Assembly (NCBI GenBank): GCA_009746045.1
Contig: RPFO01000213.1
Location: 2,444,834 to 2,508,833 of the forward strand
Direction: 5' to 3'
Length of the DNA: 64,000 bases
Origin: Mesostigma viride
Taxonomy: Eukaryota; Streptophyta; Mesostigmatophyceae; Mesostigmatales; Mesostigmataceae
Shown in pieces: positions 19,584-31,180 of the stretch. The translations under genes and the position numbers were made by a program. The notes beneath the pieces are model-generated. The model saw nothing but the letters and a program-made list of their open reading frames with translations, had not been told where the DNA came from and made no database searches. Position 1 is the stretch's first letter; each line of letters starts with the position of its first letter.

Positions 19584-20650
19584 CTCAATGTCAAATCTCC
19601 ACTCCCGCAACACTTGTCCGATCGGCCACATCTCAGATGGAGTTGTGTGGCTCAGTTCGTTTTCGAAAAACGTCCGAAGAAAAAACAAGTGAGATAGCAT
19701 GTCCTGACTCCATGATTTCTCGTTTATGTTCGCCGTCACTAACGACAGGCAGTCGTCGATCCCCTTGTACTCAAGCCATGCGACAACCTCCTTTCGTGGG
19801 GGCTCATACTGTCCGGCCATGTCGAACTCCCCACTCTGACGAAAACGCAGGATCTCATCCTCGCACAACTGAAGAAACAATTCAACAGCTCGACTCGGAA
19901 GAATAGGGTCTGGGTTCACCCTAAACTGCGCCATCCACACTGAATACGACGAAAGGAAGTGCGATCTAACCCCATCCAAATCTTCAATCACTTCCGAACC
20001 AGCCCTGAACAACTCGGGAGATACCGAGTGGTCCATGGCGATCAGAAAGTCGCCGAAGACATCCCAGTCGAACTGTGCAGCCTTGAACCCTTTCTTCAAG
20101 AGCAGATTGACATCCATTTCCGTCAGCGGGGAGGTGTCCCAATCCTCACCTGTCTTCCCCTGCTCTAGGACCTGGTACATTTCCCACCTGCAGACAGATA
20201 TGATGATGTCAAAATACTCGTGTGACAATGGGTGCTGTCTCGTGTCCTTGCAGTACTGTTTGGTCGCACAAGACAGCTTGATCCAGACGAGCAGGCTTCG
20301 AGGAACATAAGCTGTAACATCCGCTGCGTCGGGTATATTCGACCCGCACTCGGTAACAAGCAACTCGAAGGTGTCGAAGAGAGATGCCATTTCTTCCCCT
20401 TTAACCTTTTGCCTCGAAGGCTCCGCCCCATGACTTCGAACAAAAGATCACGAAGTGTTGGATCACTCCAAGGGTTCACATTATCATCAGACCCGACTGA
20501 GATCCTTTCATGCCAGACACCGTCATCGATCGCAACTTCGATCTCCTTCGACACAAAGGTGCTCAAGAACGACTTGGCGTCATCGTTCAGATGTTTTTCG
20601 TAAGTCGTCAACCATGACTTCCAAGTTTCCAAGCCCCTCAACTGGATCGG
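19584..20650 (-). CDS. Cargo gene large exon, helical domain
   Basis: The exon runs from acceptor cctgtgtgcag to donor GAG|GTAATT, phase 0 at both ends. It starts PIQLRGLETWKSWLTTYEKH and, after one frame change near 20,400-20,440, reads without stops through ~270 residues rich in Leu/Trp/Phe (ASLFDTFELLVTEC, EYFDIIISVCRWEMYQVLEQ). It is predominantly helical by composition, with no recognised domain. Confidence 0.55.
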
Positions 20651-20800
20651 CTGCACACAGGTCCACAAAACGAAAAAAAAGCATAATCGGAAAAAAAGTT
20701 TAGGGTCACTCTGCGAAGTGACCCTTCATAAAAAAATCTCAAACAGAACGAACGACTAACTGACATGCACTATGAAGCGGCGAAAAAATTATTAGCTCAC

Positions 20801-20872
20801 CCGCAATTTCTCCTCCCCACTCCCAACCTCGGCGTTCCCCTGAGACTCTGTCTCATCTCCCCCTTTCTTCCT
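20801..20872 (-). CDS. Cargo gene 72 nt exon
   Basis: This is a 24-codon phase-0 exon with acceptor gcatccag and donor CGG|GTGAGC. It encodes a Lys/Gly/Glu-rich linker. The introns on both sides carry the palindrome GGGTCACTCTGCGAA...TGACCC. Confidence 0.6.
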
Positions 20873-21041
20873 CTGGATGCAGCAAGACAGAGGAAAGCAT
20901 ACTCGTTGAAAAAGTTTAGGGTCACTCTGCGAAATGACCCTCCATAAATTAATCACACATGCGAAGGAAACGGCAACTCAGAAATGAAGGACAAATGAAC
21001 AAAGAACAAAGGCGAAAAACACAGGATTACTTATCGCTCAC

Positions 21042-21104
21042 CTCCGTTGTTGTCCCGCTCTTCTTGGGATCCTCTGACTTCTTTTCGTCTGCCCCCCGCT
21101 TCCT
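21042..21104 (-). CDS. Cargo gene 63 nt exon
   Basis: This is a 21-codon phase-0 exon with acceptor gatttcag and donor GAG|GTGAGC. It encodes RKRGADEKKSEDPKKSGTTT and one further Glu. It starts with the same AGGAAG as the 72 nt exon, suggesting past exon duplication. Confidence 0.6.
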
Positions 21105-21263
21105 CTGAAATCAAAACAACAGGGAAAAGCATACTTGTTGGTTCAGGTTAGGGTCACTCTGCGAAATGACCCATTCATGGTCAGACGAGCTTAGCAGAGA
21201 TAAGGAATAACGAAACCGTTAAAAAAAACACGCACACTAATGGGGGTAAAAACTGTTTCTCAC

Positions 21264-22679
21264 CTGAGACGGCTCCGTACCCTCCTTCTCCGAGACCCCC
21301 GCGGTCTTCCCATCCACCTCCGTCGACTTTTCTGCAGCCTGCGCCTTCCTGCGCTCCTCCTCAAGTTTGGCTTGGTATTTCAGGCGTGCCGCCACACCCG
21401 CCTCCATCATCCTCTTCCCCTCCTCCTGCACCTTCCTCTTCGCCTTTGCCTCCTCGTCCTTCTTTTTCCTTTCCTCATTCGCCTTTCTCTCCTTTTCGTC
21501 CCGCTCCCACGACGCCCTCCTCTTCCTGCGCTCCGCCTCCTCCATCTCCGCAGCTTCCATTTCTGCCTGCTTCGCCTCTCGCTCTGCCCTTTCCTTCTTC
21601 ACCCATTCCCTCTGCTCCCTTTCCAGGAGCTCCTGGGCGGCCTTCCGTTCCTTGTCCTTTTTCTCCAGATTCACCAGATCTTCGGCGTGCTGCGTTGCCT
21701 GATCCAGATAAGAAGTCAGAAGTGCCATGCGGTCATTCCTTCTCTTTCTTTCCTCCTCCGGAAGATCCTCCAGTGGCCTTGGGTCTGCCTTGTCCCTGTC
21801 CTCCATGCTGATCAGGAGGTCAATGTTCTTCTGCAGATCACGCAGGAACCGCTCATGGTCATCCTCCTTCTCCTCCCATTCCGCTCTTGCTTTCTTTCTT
21901 GCCTGTGGGGAGCGGCTCCTCGGAGGTGAGTTTGACGACCGGCGCTTGGGTGGCGACCGGCGCTTGGGCGGAGACTTCCGACCTGGAGACTTTGCAGGCG
22001 ACTTGGGCGGTGATCGGGACTTGGAGGTCGCCCCCTTCTTTGGAGGGGAGCTTTGGGGAGACGCGGGATGCGAGCTGGGCTGTGAGGTCGACGCCTCGTG
22101 GTGGGACCTTAGAGGTGACTTGGGCGGCGGGCTGCCCTGCTCAGACGCCTCGTGGTGGGCCCTGGGAGAAGACTTGGGCGGCGAGCTGGGCTTCGAGGTA
22201 ACCACCTCGACGGGGGCGGACCTCGGCGAGTTTGAGGTCGACTTCCCGCGGACGGGGGACTCCTTGTTGATGGCGGGCCGCTGGGGAGACTGTGGAGACA
22301 CAACGGAGCTGGACCCAGCTCCGGCAGCCTGTGCCTCAGGTGCGGGCCGCTGAGGAGACTGTGGAGACACAACGGAGCTGGACCCAGCCCCGGCAGCCTG
22401 TGCCTCAGGTGCGGGCCGCTTGGGAGATTTGGAGGCCGACGCCTCCACGGAGCTTGGCCCAGCCCCGGCAGCAAGCATTGTTGACAGAGGAGGAAACTCC
22501 TCTACGCCCTTGGGCGGAGAGGCGGGTGGCGTACTATACTTAGGAGACTCGCTCGTCGACTTGACCTTGTCGACATAGGTGGCCCTCTCCACCTCTTTTC
22601 CCTTCTGAAGCAAGGAGGCCCTCTCCTGCTCCTCCTTTTCCTTCTGAAGCTGAACTTCCCTCTCCTTCTCTTGTTCCTT
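21264..22679 (-). CDS. Cargo gene exon: Ser/Pro-rich repeats and charged coiled coil
   Basis: This 472-codon exon is phase 0 at both ends, with acceptor tttgccgcag and donor CAG|GTGAG. The first part is a disordered Ser/Pro/Lys region with internal repeats (APEAQAAGAGSSSVVSPQSP twice, and several SPPKSSP / SPPKRRS units). The second part (from about residue 280) is a long charged helix of E/K/R/A. It looks like an RS-type or nuclear scaffold protein, but the composition is too simple to assign. It is the most upstream exon found. The true 5' end should lie across the satellites or be lost. Confidence 0.6.
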
Positions 22680-22839
22680 CTGCGGCAAATAAGGAAAAAC
22701 AAATAGACCAATGTCGGATGAAGAAAGTGTAAATTCGCATCAGCGTGAGGGGTGGCGCTGCAGCGCTACCCTAAGAAGAAACAAGGATGAAATCCCATTC
22801 AGGTTTGGGGAAAAAAAATAGAAGATGTAACTAATGTCA

Positions 22840-23720
22840 GGGAAGGGGTTATTCTGTAGCGGGACCCTTCCGCAAAATAAGACATAAGAACCAAGTTAAG
22901 GAACGACCCTACCAACAAAATATAGCATAAAAATATTTCATGGAAGGGTGACTCGGCAGCGCGACACTTCAAACAAATTGTGATTGATAAACGTATCTGG
23001 AAAGGGTGACTCGGCAGCGCGACCTTACAACAAAAATGTGATTGAATAACGTATCTTGGAATGGTCACTCTGCAGCGCTACCCTACAAGCAAAATGTTAT
23101 TGAATAGCGTATCTGGAAAGGGTGACTCTGCAGCACTACCCTGCAAACAAAATGTTATTGAATAACGTATCTGGAAAGGCTGACTCTGCAACGCGACCCT
23201 ACAACCAAAATGTGATTGAATAACGTATCTTGGAATGGTCACTCTGCAGCGCTACCCTACAAGCAAAATGTTATTGAATAGCGTATCTGGAAAGGGTGAC
23301 TCTGCAGCACTACCCTGCAAACAAAATGTTATTGAATAACGTATCTGGAAAGGCTGACTCTGCAACGCGACCCTACAACCAAAATGTGATTGAATAACGT
23401 ATCTTGGAAAGGTGACTCTGCAGCGCTACCCTACAAACAAAATGTGATTGAATAACGTATCTTCGAAAGGTGACTCTGCAGCGCTACCCTACAAACAAAA
23501 TGTTATTGAATAACGTATCCGGAAAGGGTGACTCTGCATCGCGACCCTACAAACAAAATGTTATTGAATAACGCATCTTGGAAAGGTGACTCTGCAGCGC
23601 GACCCTACAAACACTGAATGGAAGTTTGCATTGTGAGGGGGTCACTCTGCAGCGCGACCTTACAAACAAAGACTGCGACATTGCGCAAGGGTAGGGGTCA
23701 CTCTGCAGAGCGACCCTACC
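22840..23720. repeat. Satellite 1: ~58 bp units each containing the palindrome
   Basis: About a dozen tandem units of roughly 58 bp. Each contains a ctctgcagcgc... dyad followed by acaaacaaaatgttattga and ataacgtatctggaaagg. A three-unit block of about 176 bp (from ~23,057) is repeated almost exactly immediately after, so there is a higher-order repeat. Units at both edges are more divergent. It lies just upstream of the first leftward exon. Confidence 0.88.
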
Positions 23721-23754
23721 CAAAAACAATACTAACCACTCCCCAAAAAAATCA

Positions 23755-26325
23755 CGCATGGATGGTGGTGGTGGGTGGCTGGCACGCATGGATGATGGTG
23801 GTGGGGTGCTGGCACGCATGGATGATGGTGGTGGGGTGCTGGCACGCATGGATGATGGTGGTGGGGTGCTGGCACGCATGGATGGTGGTGGTGGGGTGCT
23901 GGCATGCATGGATGATGGTGGTGGGGTGCTGGCACGCATGGATGGTGGTGGTGGGGTGCTGGCACGCATGGATGGTGGTGGTGGGTGGCTGGCATGCATG
24001 GATGGTGGTGGTGGGGTGCTGGCACGCATGGATGGTGGTGGTGGGGTGCTGGCATGCATGGATGGTGGTGGTGGGGTGCTGGCATGCATGGATGATGGTG
24101 GTGGGGTGCTGGCACGCATGGATGATGGTGGTGGGGTGCTGGCATGCATGGATGGTGGTGGTGGGGTGCTGGCACGCATGGATGGTGGTGGTGGGGTGCT
24201 GGCACGCATGGATGATGGTGGTGGGGTGCTGGCATGCATGGATGGTGGTGGTGGGGTGCTGGCACGCATGGATGGTGGTGGTGGGGTGCTGGCATGCATG
24301 GATGATGGTGGTGGGGTGCTGGCATGCATGGATGGTGGTGGTGGGTGGCTGGCACGCATGGATGGTGGTGGTGGGGTGCTGGCACGCATGGATGGTGGTG
24401 GTGGGTGGCTGGCATGCATGGATGGTGGTGGTGGGGTGCTGGCACGCATGGATGGTGGTGGTGGGGTGCTGGCATGCATGGATGGTGGTGGTGGGGTGCT
24501 GGCATGCATGGATGATGGTGGTGGGGTGCTGGCACGCATGGATGATGGTGGTGGGGTGCTGGCATGCATGGATGGTGGTGGTGGGGTGCTGGCACGCATG
24601 GATGGTGGTGGTGGGGTGCTGGCACGCATGGATGATGGTGGTGGGGTGCTGGCATGCATGGATGGTGGTGGTGGGGTGCTGGCACGCATGGATGGTCACT
24701 GGTGGTGGGGTGCTGGCATGCATGGATGATGGTGGTGGGGTGCTGGCATGCATGGATGGTGGTGGTGGGTGGCTGGCACGCATGGATGGTGGTGGTGGGG
24801 TGCTGGCATGCATGGATGATGGTGGTGGGGTGCTGGCATGCATGGATGGTGGTGGTGGGGTGCTGGCACGCATGGATGATGGTGGTGGGGTGCTGGCATG
24901 CATGGATGATGGTGGTGGGGTGCTGGCATGCATGGATGGTGGTGGTGGGTGGCTGGCATGCATGGATGATGGTGGTGGGGTGCTGGCACGCATGGATGAT
25001 GGTGGTGGGGTGCTGGCACGCATGGATGATGGTGGTGGGGTGCTGGCATGCATGGATGGTGGTGGTGGGGTGCTGGCATGCATGGATGATGGTGGTGGGG
25101 TGCTGGCACGCATGGATGATGGTGGTGGGGTGCTGGCATGCATGGATGGTGGTGGTGGGTGGCTGGCACGCATGGATGGTGGTGGTGGGGTGCTGGCATG
25201 CATGGATGGTGGTGGTGGGGTGCTGGCACGCATGGATGGTGGTGGTGGGTGGCTGGCATGCATGGATGATGGTGGTGGGGTGCTGGCACGCATGGATGAT
25301 GGTGGTGGGGTGCTGGCATGCATGGATGGTGGTGGTGGGTGGCTGGCACGCATGGATGGTGGTGGTGGGGTGCTGGCATGCATGGATGATGGTGGTGGGG
25401 TGCTGGCACGCATGGATGATGGTGGTGGGTGCTGGCACGCATGGATGATGGTGGTGGGGTGCTGGCATGCATGGATGGTGGTGGTGGGTGGCTGGCACGC
25501 ATGGATGATGGTGGTGGGGTGCTGGCATGCATGGATGGTGGTGGTGGGTGGCTGGCATGCATGGATGATGGTGGTGGGGTGCTGGCACGCATGGATGATG
25601 GTGGTGGGGTGCTGGCATGCATGGATGGTGGTGGTGGGTGGCTGGCACGCATGGATGGTGGTGGTGGGGTGCTGGCATGCATGGATGATGGTGGTGGGGT
25701 GCTGGCACGCATGGATGATGGTGGTGGGGTGCTGGCACGCATGGATGATGGTGGTGGGGTGCTGGCATGCATGGATGGTGGTGGTGGGTGGCTGGCACGC
25801 ATGGATGGTGGTGGTGGGGTGCTGGCATGCATGGATGATGGTGGTGGGGTGCTGGCATGCATGGATGATGGTGGTGGGGTGCTGGCATGCATGGATGGTG
25901 GTGGTGGGTGGCTGGCACGCATGGATGGTGGTGGTGGGTGCTGGCACGCATGGATGGTGGTGGTGGGGTGCTGGCACGCATGGATGATGGTGGTGGGTGG
26001 CTGGCATGCATGGATGATGGTGGTGGGGTGCTGGCACGCATGGATGTGGTGGTGGGGTGCTGGCACGCATGGATGGTGGTGGTGGGGTGCTGGCATGCAT
26101 GGATGATGGTGGTGGGGTGCTGGCACGCATGGATGATGGTGGTGGGGTGCTGGCATGCATGGATGATGGTGGTGGGGTGCTGGCATGCATGGATGATGGT
26201 GGTGGGGTGCTGGCATGCATGGATGGTGGTGGTGGGTGGCTGGCACGCATGGATGGTGGTGGTGGGTGGCTGGCACGCATGGATGATGGTGGTGGGGTGC
26301 TGGCATGCATGGATGGTGGTGGTGG
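23755..26325. repeat. Satellite 2: 30 bp minisatellite, about 86 copies
   Basis: The unit is close to catggatggtggtggtgggg plus tgctggcatg, with three variable positions (gatggt/gatgat, ggggtgct/gggtggct, catgcatg/cacgcatg). Positions 23,941-24,270 and 24,361-24,690 are identical, giving a 420 bp (14-unit) higher-order offset. A 10 bp irregularity sits at ~24,690-24,711. Because the unit is a multiple of three, long stop-free frames run through both strands. They are not evidence of coding. Confidence 0.95.
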
Positions 26326-26326
26326 A

Positions 26327-26872
26327 CATATCGCTGGCTGAGGACCAACACGAAAAAAGAAGCCATATCGCTGGCTGAGGACCAACACGAAAAAAGAAAA
26401 CATATCGCTGGCTGACGACCAACACGAAAAAAGAAAACATATCGCTGGCTGACGACCAACACGAAAAAAGAAAACATATCGCTGGCTGACGACCAACACG
26501 AAAAAAGAAAACATTTAGCTGGCTTAGGACCAACACGAAAAAAGAAAACATTTAGCTGGCAGAGGACCAATACGAAAAAATACTCTGGTCGCTCGCTGAG
26601 GACCAACCCTTAAAAAGAAGCCGTGTCGCTGGCTGAGGACCAACACGAAAAAAGAAAACATATTGCTGGCTGAGGACCAACCCTAAAAAAGAAGGCATAT
26701 CGCTGGCTGAGGACCAACACGAAAAAAGAAGCCATGTCGCTGGCTGAGGACCAACCCTTAAAAAGAAGGCATATCGCTGGCCGAGAACCAACCAGAAAAA
26801 AGAAGTCATGTCGCTGGCTGAGGACCAACACGAAAAAACAAGCCATATCGCTGGCTGAGGACTACAAAAGGG
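26327..26872. repeat. Satellite 3: ~37 bp units, about 14 copies
   Basis: Tandem units resembling atatcgctggctgaggacca followed by acacgaaaaaagaaaac. It abuts satellite 2 directly (the first unit follows gtggtggac). Units in the right half vary more (accctaaaaaga variants). Strong A-runs alternate with a GC-rich core. Confidence 0.9.
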
Positions 26873-28387
26873 CATCATAGACGCCACCCTGCTCGCGCGA
26901 GTAAGTAGGGGTTCGTTGCACATTTACCTGCACGCATAAATCAGGAAGGGGGAAAAACGGCATTGAACAGGACCACGATTAGAATTGGGCTAGCTATAAA
27001 CTAACCGGACCATTTGAAGGCATAGCAACAAACATCACGCTCGACATCAAAAAAGACTGCGCTGTTGATGCACCTTTTTCATTATGGCGGCGAGTTGAGG
27101 CGGCAGTCCTCACCATCTTCAGCTAGGCAGCGATGATTATTACAGAAAACAGCTATGGCGGCAGCAGTGGTGGTGCGGTTTTCGAAACCCAACAGCTGTT
27201 GTGACCGATCGTCCGTGGAGCGACCCCTGTCAACGGCCCAGCGTAACCGGCGTTCAGGACGGAAAACGTGGCATGCTCGCCATTCGGCCAACGAGGCGAA
27301 ACGCGGCGCTAGATTATTCTTATTGACAAACCGCGCATGCGGATTGGACGACTCACAATGTGACGTAATCCAAGCGTCGGTCTTCACGGTCCCGCAGGTA
27401 TAAAAAGGAACAACACGCAGCCAATTTGACGCTACAATCGGGATGTTTGGATTCGGGCGTCACCATGCTGCCGTGGATAACGACGTCCGCGGTTCGATTC
27501 TAGCGTGAGCCCGGTGCTTTTTTGCACGTCGTCTGAGAGATCATCTGTCATATTACCACCAGTCGTCACTCTGCAAAGCGACGTGCCTACTGCCACGTGG
27601 TATGGCAAAAATTTCGAATGCAGAACTTTTGGGGTATACAAATAAATATATTATGAATCGGGTATAGTAAATGTATGGGGATATATACTAACATGCTAGC
27701 CAATATATTTATACTTTCTGCTGTCCATATGCTTATTATTATGATTATTGTTATGAATATGATATATGTTCTTTCTAATATTTGTTAAATATATTTTCCT
27801 ATTTACTGCTAACTTACTGTACTAGTTTTTTATATAAATGACTAGTACTAGATAGATTAATGCCATGAATACAAATTTAAAATATAGATTAAATTTTATG
27901 ACAATATTACATATATTTATGGACATCACTCTTTTTTTCATACAATAAGTAGAAAATATTTAGTATTAGAGATAGCTAGTCTGTCCAGTTCATATTTCTT
28001 CTATCTAAACAATAATGATTGTAATAGAAATAGTACTAAATACTAATTAAAACTATATAAATACCAATAAATACTTTCCATATTTCTGCTACATAATTAA
28101 ACAATAATGATTAAAACAATTATGTTCAATATTCAATTTCATTTAGTAGAATCTTAAATAATTCCATGAATTAATTCACGTATTTTCCTGTCTTGGTGTG
28201 ATCATCCAGGTACCTCGGCAACGACACGACACGCCTGAAAAATGAGCCGGGAAGGTGTGTTTCCAATGATGCAAATCTTGGTCGCGCTGCAGCGCGACCT
28301 CTTCTCAGTTCCATACGAAAAGGCCTTAAAACTTGTGTGTAACTTCGCAAGGGTCGCGCTGCAGAGCTACCAAAAATTTCATGAAGT
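26873..28387. other. Non-coding spacer with an AT-rich island
   Basis: This region lies between satellite 3 and the rightward spliced gene. Positions 26,900-27,640 have average composition, with one palindrome copy at 27,565. Positions 27,650-28,190 are strikingly A/T-rich, with no open frames. Two more palindromes sit at 28,280 and 28,349, probably inside the 5' intron of the next gene. There is no recognised gene or RNA. The 5' exon of the rightward gene should be somewhere here. Confidence 0.5.
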
Positions 28388-28511
28388 TTGACTTTCTCTA
28401 TATTTGCTTCGCAATTGAGATTCTTTTGTATCTGCGAAGAAGGTGGGGTCATTTCGCGGAGTGACCCTGCTAATATGTTAATTGTCCGTGAATTTCTTTT
28501 TGTTTCTGCAG

Positions 28512-30037
28512 CACGGGAACGGGTGTTTCTTTCGCCAACCTCCTCCTCCTTGCGTGGCGGCTTTGCTAATCGACTCAATGCCCACAACTTGAGCATCGGG
28601 ACACCGACGCCCCTTGCAGCGGATCTGAAAAACAGCTCGAAACGAAATTTCGGGAATGAGAACCGCAGCACCTCGCCCGCCGTCAGGAAGCCAGCGAAAA
28701 GGCCTGGCCAGTACGCCGAGAAGAAGTCTGTTGTGGGGACTCATCTTGCTGATGAGGCGTACAACGTAGTTCATCACATGAGGAATGAATCTACCAAGCG
28801 GGCCTCTTTTGAGGAGATTGTTGATGGCTTCAATAAGAGGGCTGACGAGCTCAAGGCGGAGCATTTTGACATTCCGGTGGCCAAGCTTTTTGATGAGCAG
28901 CGGCTTGCACAACTGTCGAGGTCTTGGGTGGCTCGGCTGATCGCCCTTTTTGACGACCTGTCGAAATCCGACCATGACAGAGACGTCAAGATCATTTTGG
29001 TGTCAACTCTTTTTTGTGGGGACGACATCGAGAAGGAGTTTTCGGCGGCAGAGTTGGAGAGAATGACGGGTGTCCCCGCGAAGACCATTCTCAAAGTTCG
29101 GGCGATCAGAAAGCAACAGAAGATGGAGTTCCTGACGCGTGCGCTGGCGCGAAAGAAGAGGAAGTTGCCCCAATTTGTAATCGAGTCGATCGCGCAGGCT
29201 TGGACTGATGAGGAGAACTCGCGCGCTTCGCCCCAAGAGAGGGATACCATAAAGACGCACGAACGAGTTGGCAATCGTGCGATTTTGGTTGGTGTCCAAG
29301 GGGCCTACTTCTACCTCACCTCGAAGGAGGACATATATCTCAAGTTTTTAGCGGAGCACACGTACTGGGACAAGAAAAGTCCGCAGTATGAGAAGGATGT
29401 CGGCATCCATGTCGGATATACGACTTTCTGCAAGTACGCCCCCAAAACCGTCAAGGGGAAGTGGAAGGAGAGAAACGTGTGCGCCTGTGAGACGCATACG
29501 GTCATGCAGTCGAAGGTAGCGGCATGGACTAGGTACTGCAAGGCGAAGCACGGCAAGAACTGCAAGTGCGGCGACGAGTGTGAGGGATGTTTAAGGGCGA
29601 GATTGCCTGACGGCACGTGCGGGATGTTCGAAAGCCTGCACACGACCGAATGGGTGAAGCACTTCCATTGCCGTGTGGCGGAGGCGGATGGGGGTAGTGA
29701 GCTGGGGGGTGGGGCAAACTCGGCGAGAAACGAAGAGGAGGAAGGGGACAATAATGTGACGGAAGATGAATGGCAGGGGCAAGACCTTGACGATCTTGAA
29801 ATAAATGAGAGGATCGTGGAGGATGAGGAAGGGGTGCCAAGGGTAGGGGACCCATCCATGGAGGAGGGGTCTGTCTTTCGCATTCTGAAGAGGGCATGTA
29901 TGGAGAACTCGTGTCCCGAGTCCCGGTGTGGCATCAAAGACTGGGTGTTGTGTGACCGGGACAAGAATTCAACAGAACTACTAAATTGGTTCAGATACGT
30001 GAAGAAGGAGGTAGTGGTTTCCCGACCGGCAGGGGAG
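28512..30037 (+). CDS. DDE transposase-like gene, exon 1 seen (N-terminal and Cys-rich region)
   Basis: An acceptor (ttgtttctgcag) precedes 28,512, and no in-frame ATG opens the frame there, so a 5' exon is missing. The exon reads ~508 codons: a basic N-terminus, a helical region (FEEIVDGFNKRADELKAEHF, ELERMTGVPAKTILKVRAI), and a KDVGIHVGYTTFCKYAPKTV segment. A Cys-rich stretch follows (VCACETHTVMQ, CKCGDECEGCLRA, CPESRCGIKDWVLC) that looks zinc-binding. It ends at the donor GGGGAG|GTAAGC in phase 0. The layout (helical DNA-binding part, zinc region, then DDE core in the next exon) is transposase-like. Confidence 0.6.
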
Positions 30038-30169
30038 GTAAGCGTGTTTGGATTTTGTGACGCAATTATTTCGCAGCGTCATTCTGCAGCGCGATGTTAA
30101 TTTAAAGGCTTTTCTGATACTTTATGAATATGTTACTTGCAAATTTACTTCATCCCTTGGTTAAAACAG

Positions 30170-30943
30170 GACGCGACCGATCGGCGGGTCCCGGAGAAGG
30201 TCAAGCGGCCCGTACAGGAAACGATGAGGTCAACGCCCGCGCAGCTGAGGCTGGCGATTATCGAGAGTTGGGAGGACTTTACCAACCACTGCTTTACGTC
30301 ATGGTGGCAGTCGGCAACGATCAAGGACCGGGAGAGGAACATGACTGAGGGGGATGTGCTCGTGCATGGAGATTGGGCCGAGAATTACGAGAACAACAAC
30401 TACGTCCAACTGCAGTCGCAGTACTTTCACAAGACGAGCTTTGTCCTCATGCCCATGATCGTGCGATATTTGCACAATGGTGCGATGGCAAAGCGAACGT
30501 TCTTTTTTCTCGGGGAAGCCAAGATGAAGCGGGGAGAGCGGGCGCTCGTCTACGCGCTGAGGACAATCATGGAAACCCTGCGCGGACTTGGTGTGGGGGT
30601 GAAGAGGATGTTCATGTGCTCTGACAACTGCTCATCCCAGTTCAAGTCCAAGTACGTGGTTAACGCCGTCTTCCGCCTCCTCATGCAGGATCCCGACTTG
30701 GAATCCTTCGAGTACCACTACTTGGGTGAGCAGCACGGGAAGGGGGAGGTGGATGGTCAGGGAGCGAAGTTCAAGTGCATTGTGAGGAACATGCAATGCA
30801 TTCCTGAGAACCAGGGCATCGTTACAGGGCGCCAGATCGTCAAGTACATGCGGGACAGCTGGGAAGGAGGCAAAACCACGAGCAGGGAGTCGGCCCGCGC
30901 TCGGGCAGAGGGCGTCCACCGTCATTTCTTTCATTTTCCTGAG
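30170..30943 (+). CDS. DDE transposase-like gene, exon 2 (RNase H-like core)
   Basis: This 258-codon exon is phase 0 at both ends (acceptor gttaaaacag, donor CCTGAG|GTGCG) and joins in frame to both neighbours. It contains VHGDWAENYENNN, then FMCSDNCSSQFKSKY, then LGEQHGKGEVDGQGAKFK. Three acidic positions in these blocks and their spacing fit a DDE/RNase H-like catalytic core. The same D-AENY / SD-C--Q-K / HGKG-D block order is known from large eukaryotic transposase-like families, but I cannot assign a named superfamily. Confidence 0.65.
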
Positions 30944-31180
30944 GTGCGAAACTCAATTTTTCTTGAACTTGATTGAGGTATCTCTGCAGAGTGACCTTTT
31001 GCCCATTTGCATTTTATTATTTGATAATGCTAAAAGAACTGGTATGAATTAGCGTCTTATATAGTGAAAAATGCATGCAAAGCACTTTCAAAGGGGTATC
31101 TCTGCAGAGTGACCCTTCATGTGTACTTGATCTATTGACACATACCAACTTTCCGTTTCTGACATTCTCCCTCATTGCAG

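Noticed and set aside
23547-26606. Very long open frames on both strands (up to ~940 codons, His/Pro- or Trp/Gly-rich)
   Set aside because: They are products of a 30 bp tandem repeat whose length is a multiple of three. Several frames on both strands are open at once and no start or splice context supports translation.
22840-26872. CRISPR-like array
   Set aside because: The units are contiguous satellites with no unique spacers of constant length, and the context is eukaryotic.
27450-27515. tRNA-like sequence: GGTTCGATTC box and an outer stem followed by a T-run
   Set aside because: The B-box-like element is present, but the outer stem is bulged, the length is too short, and no A box or anticodon arm can be drawn. 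Not called as tRNA; at most a tRNA-derived remnant.
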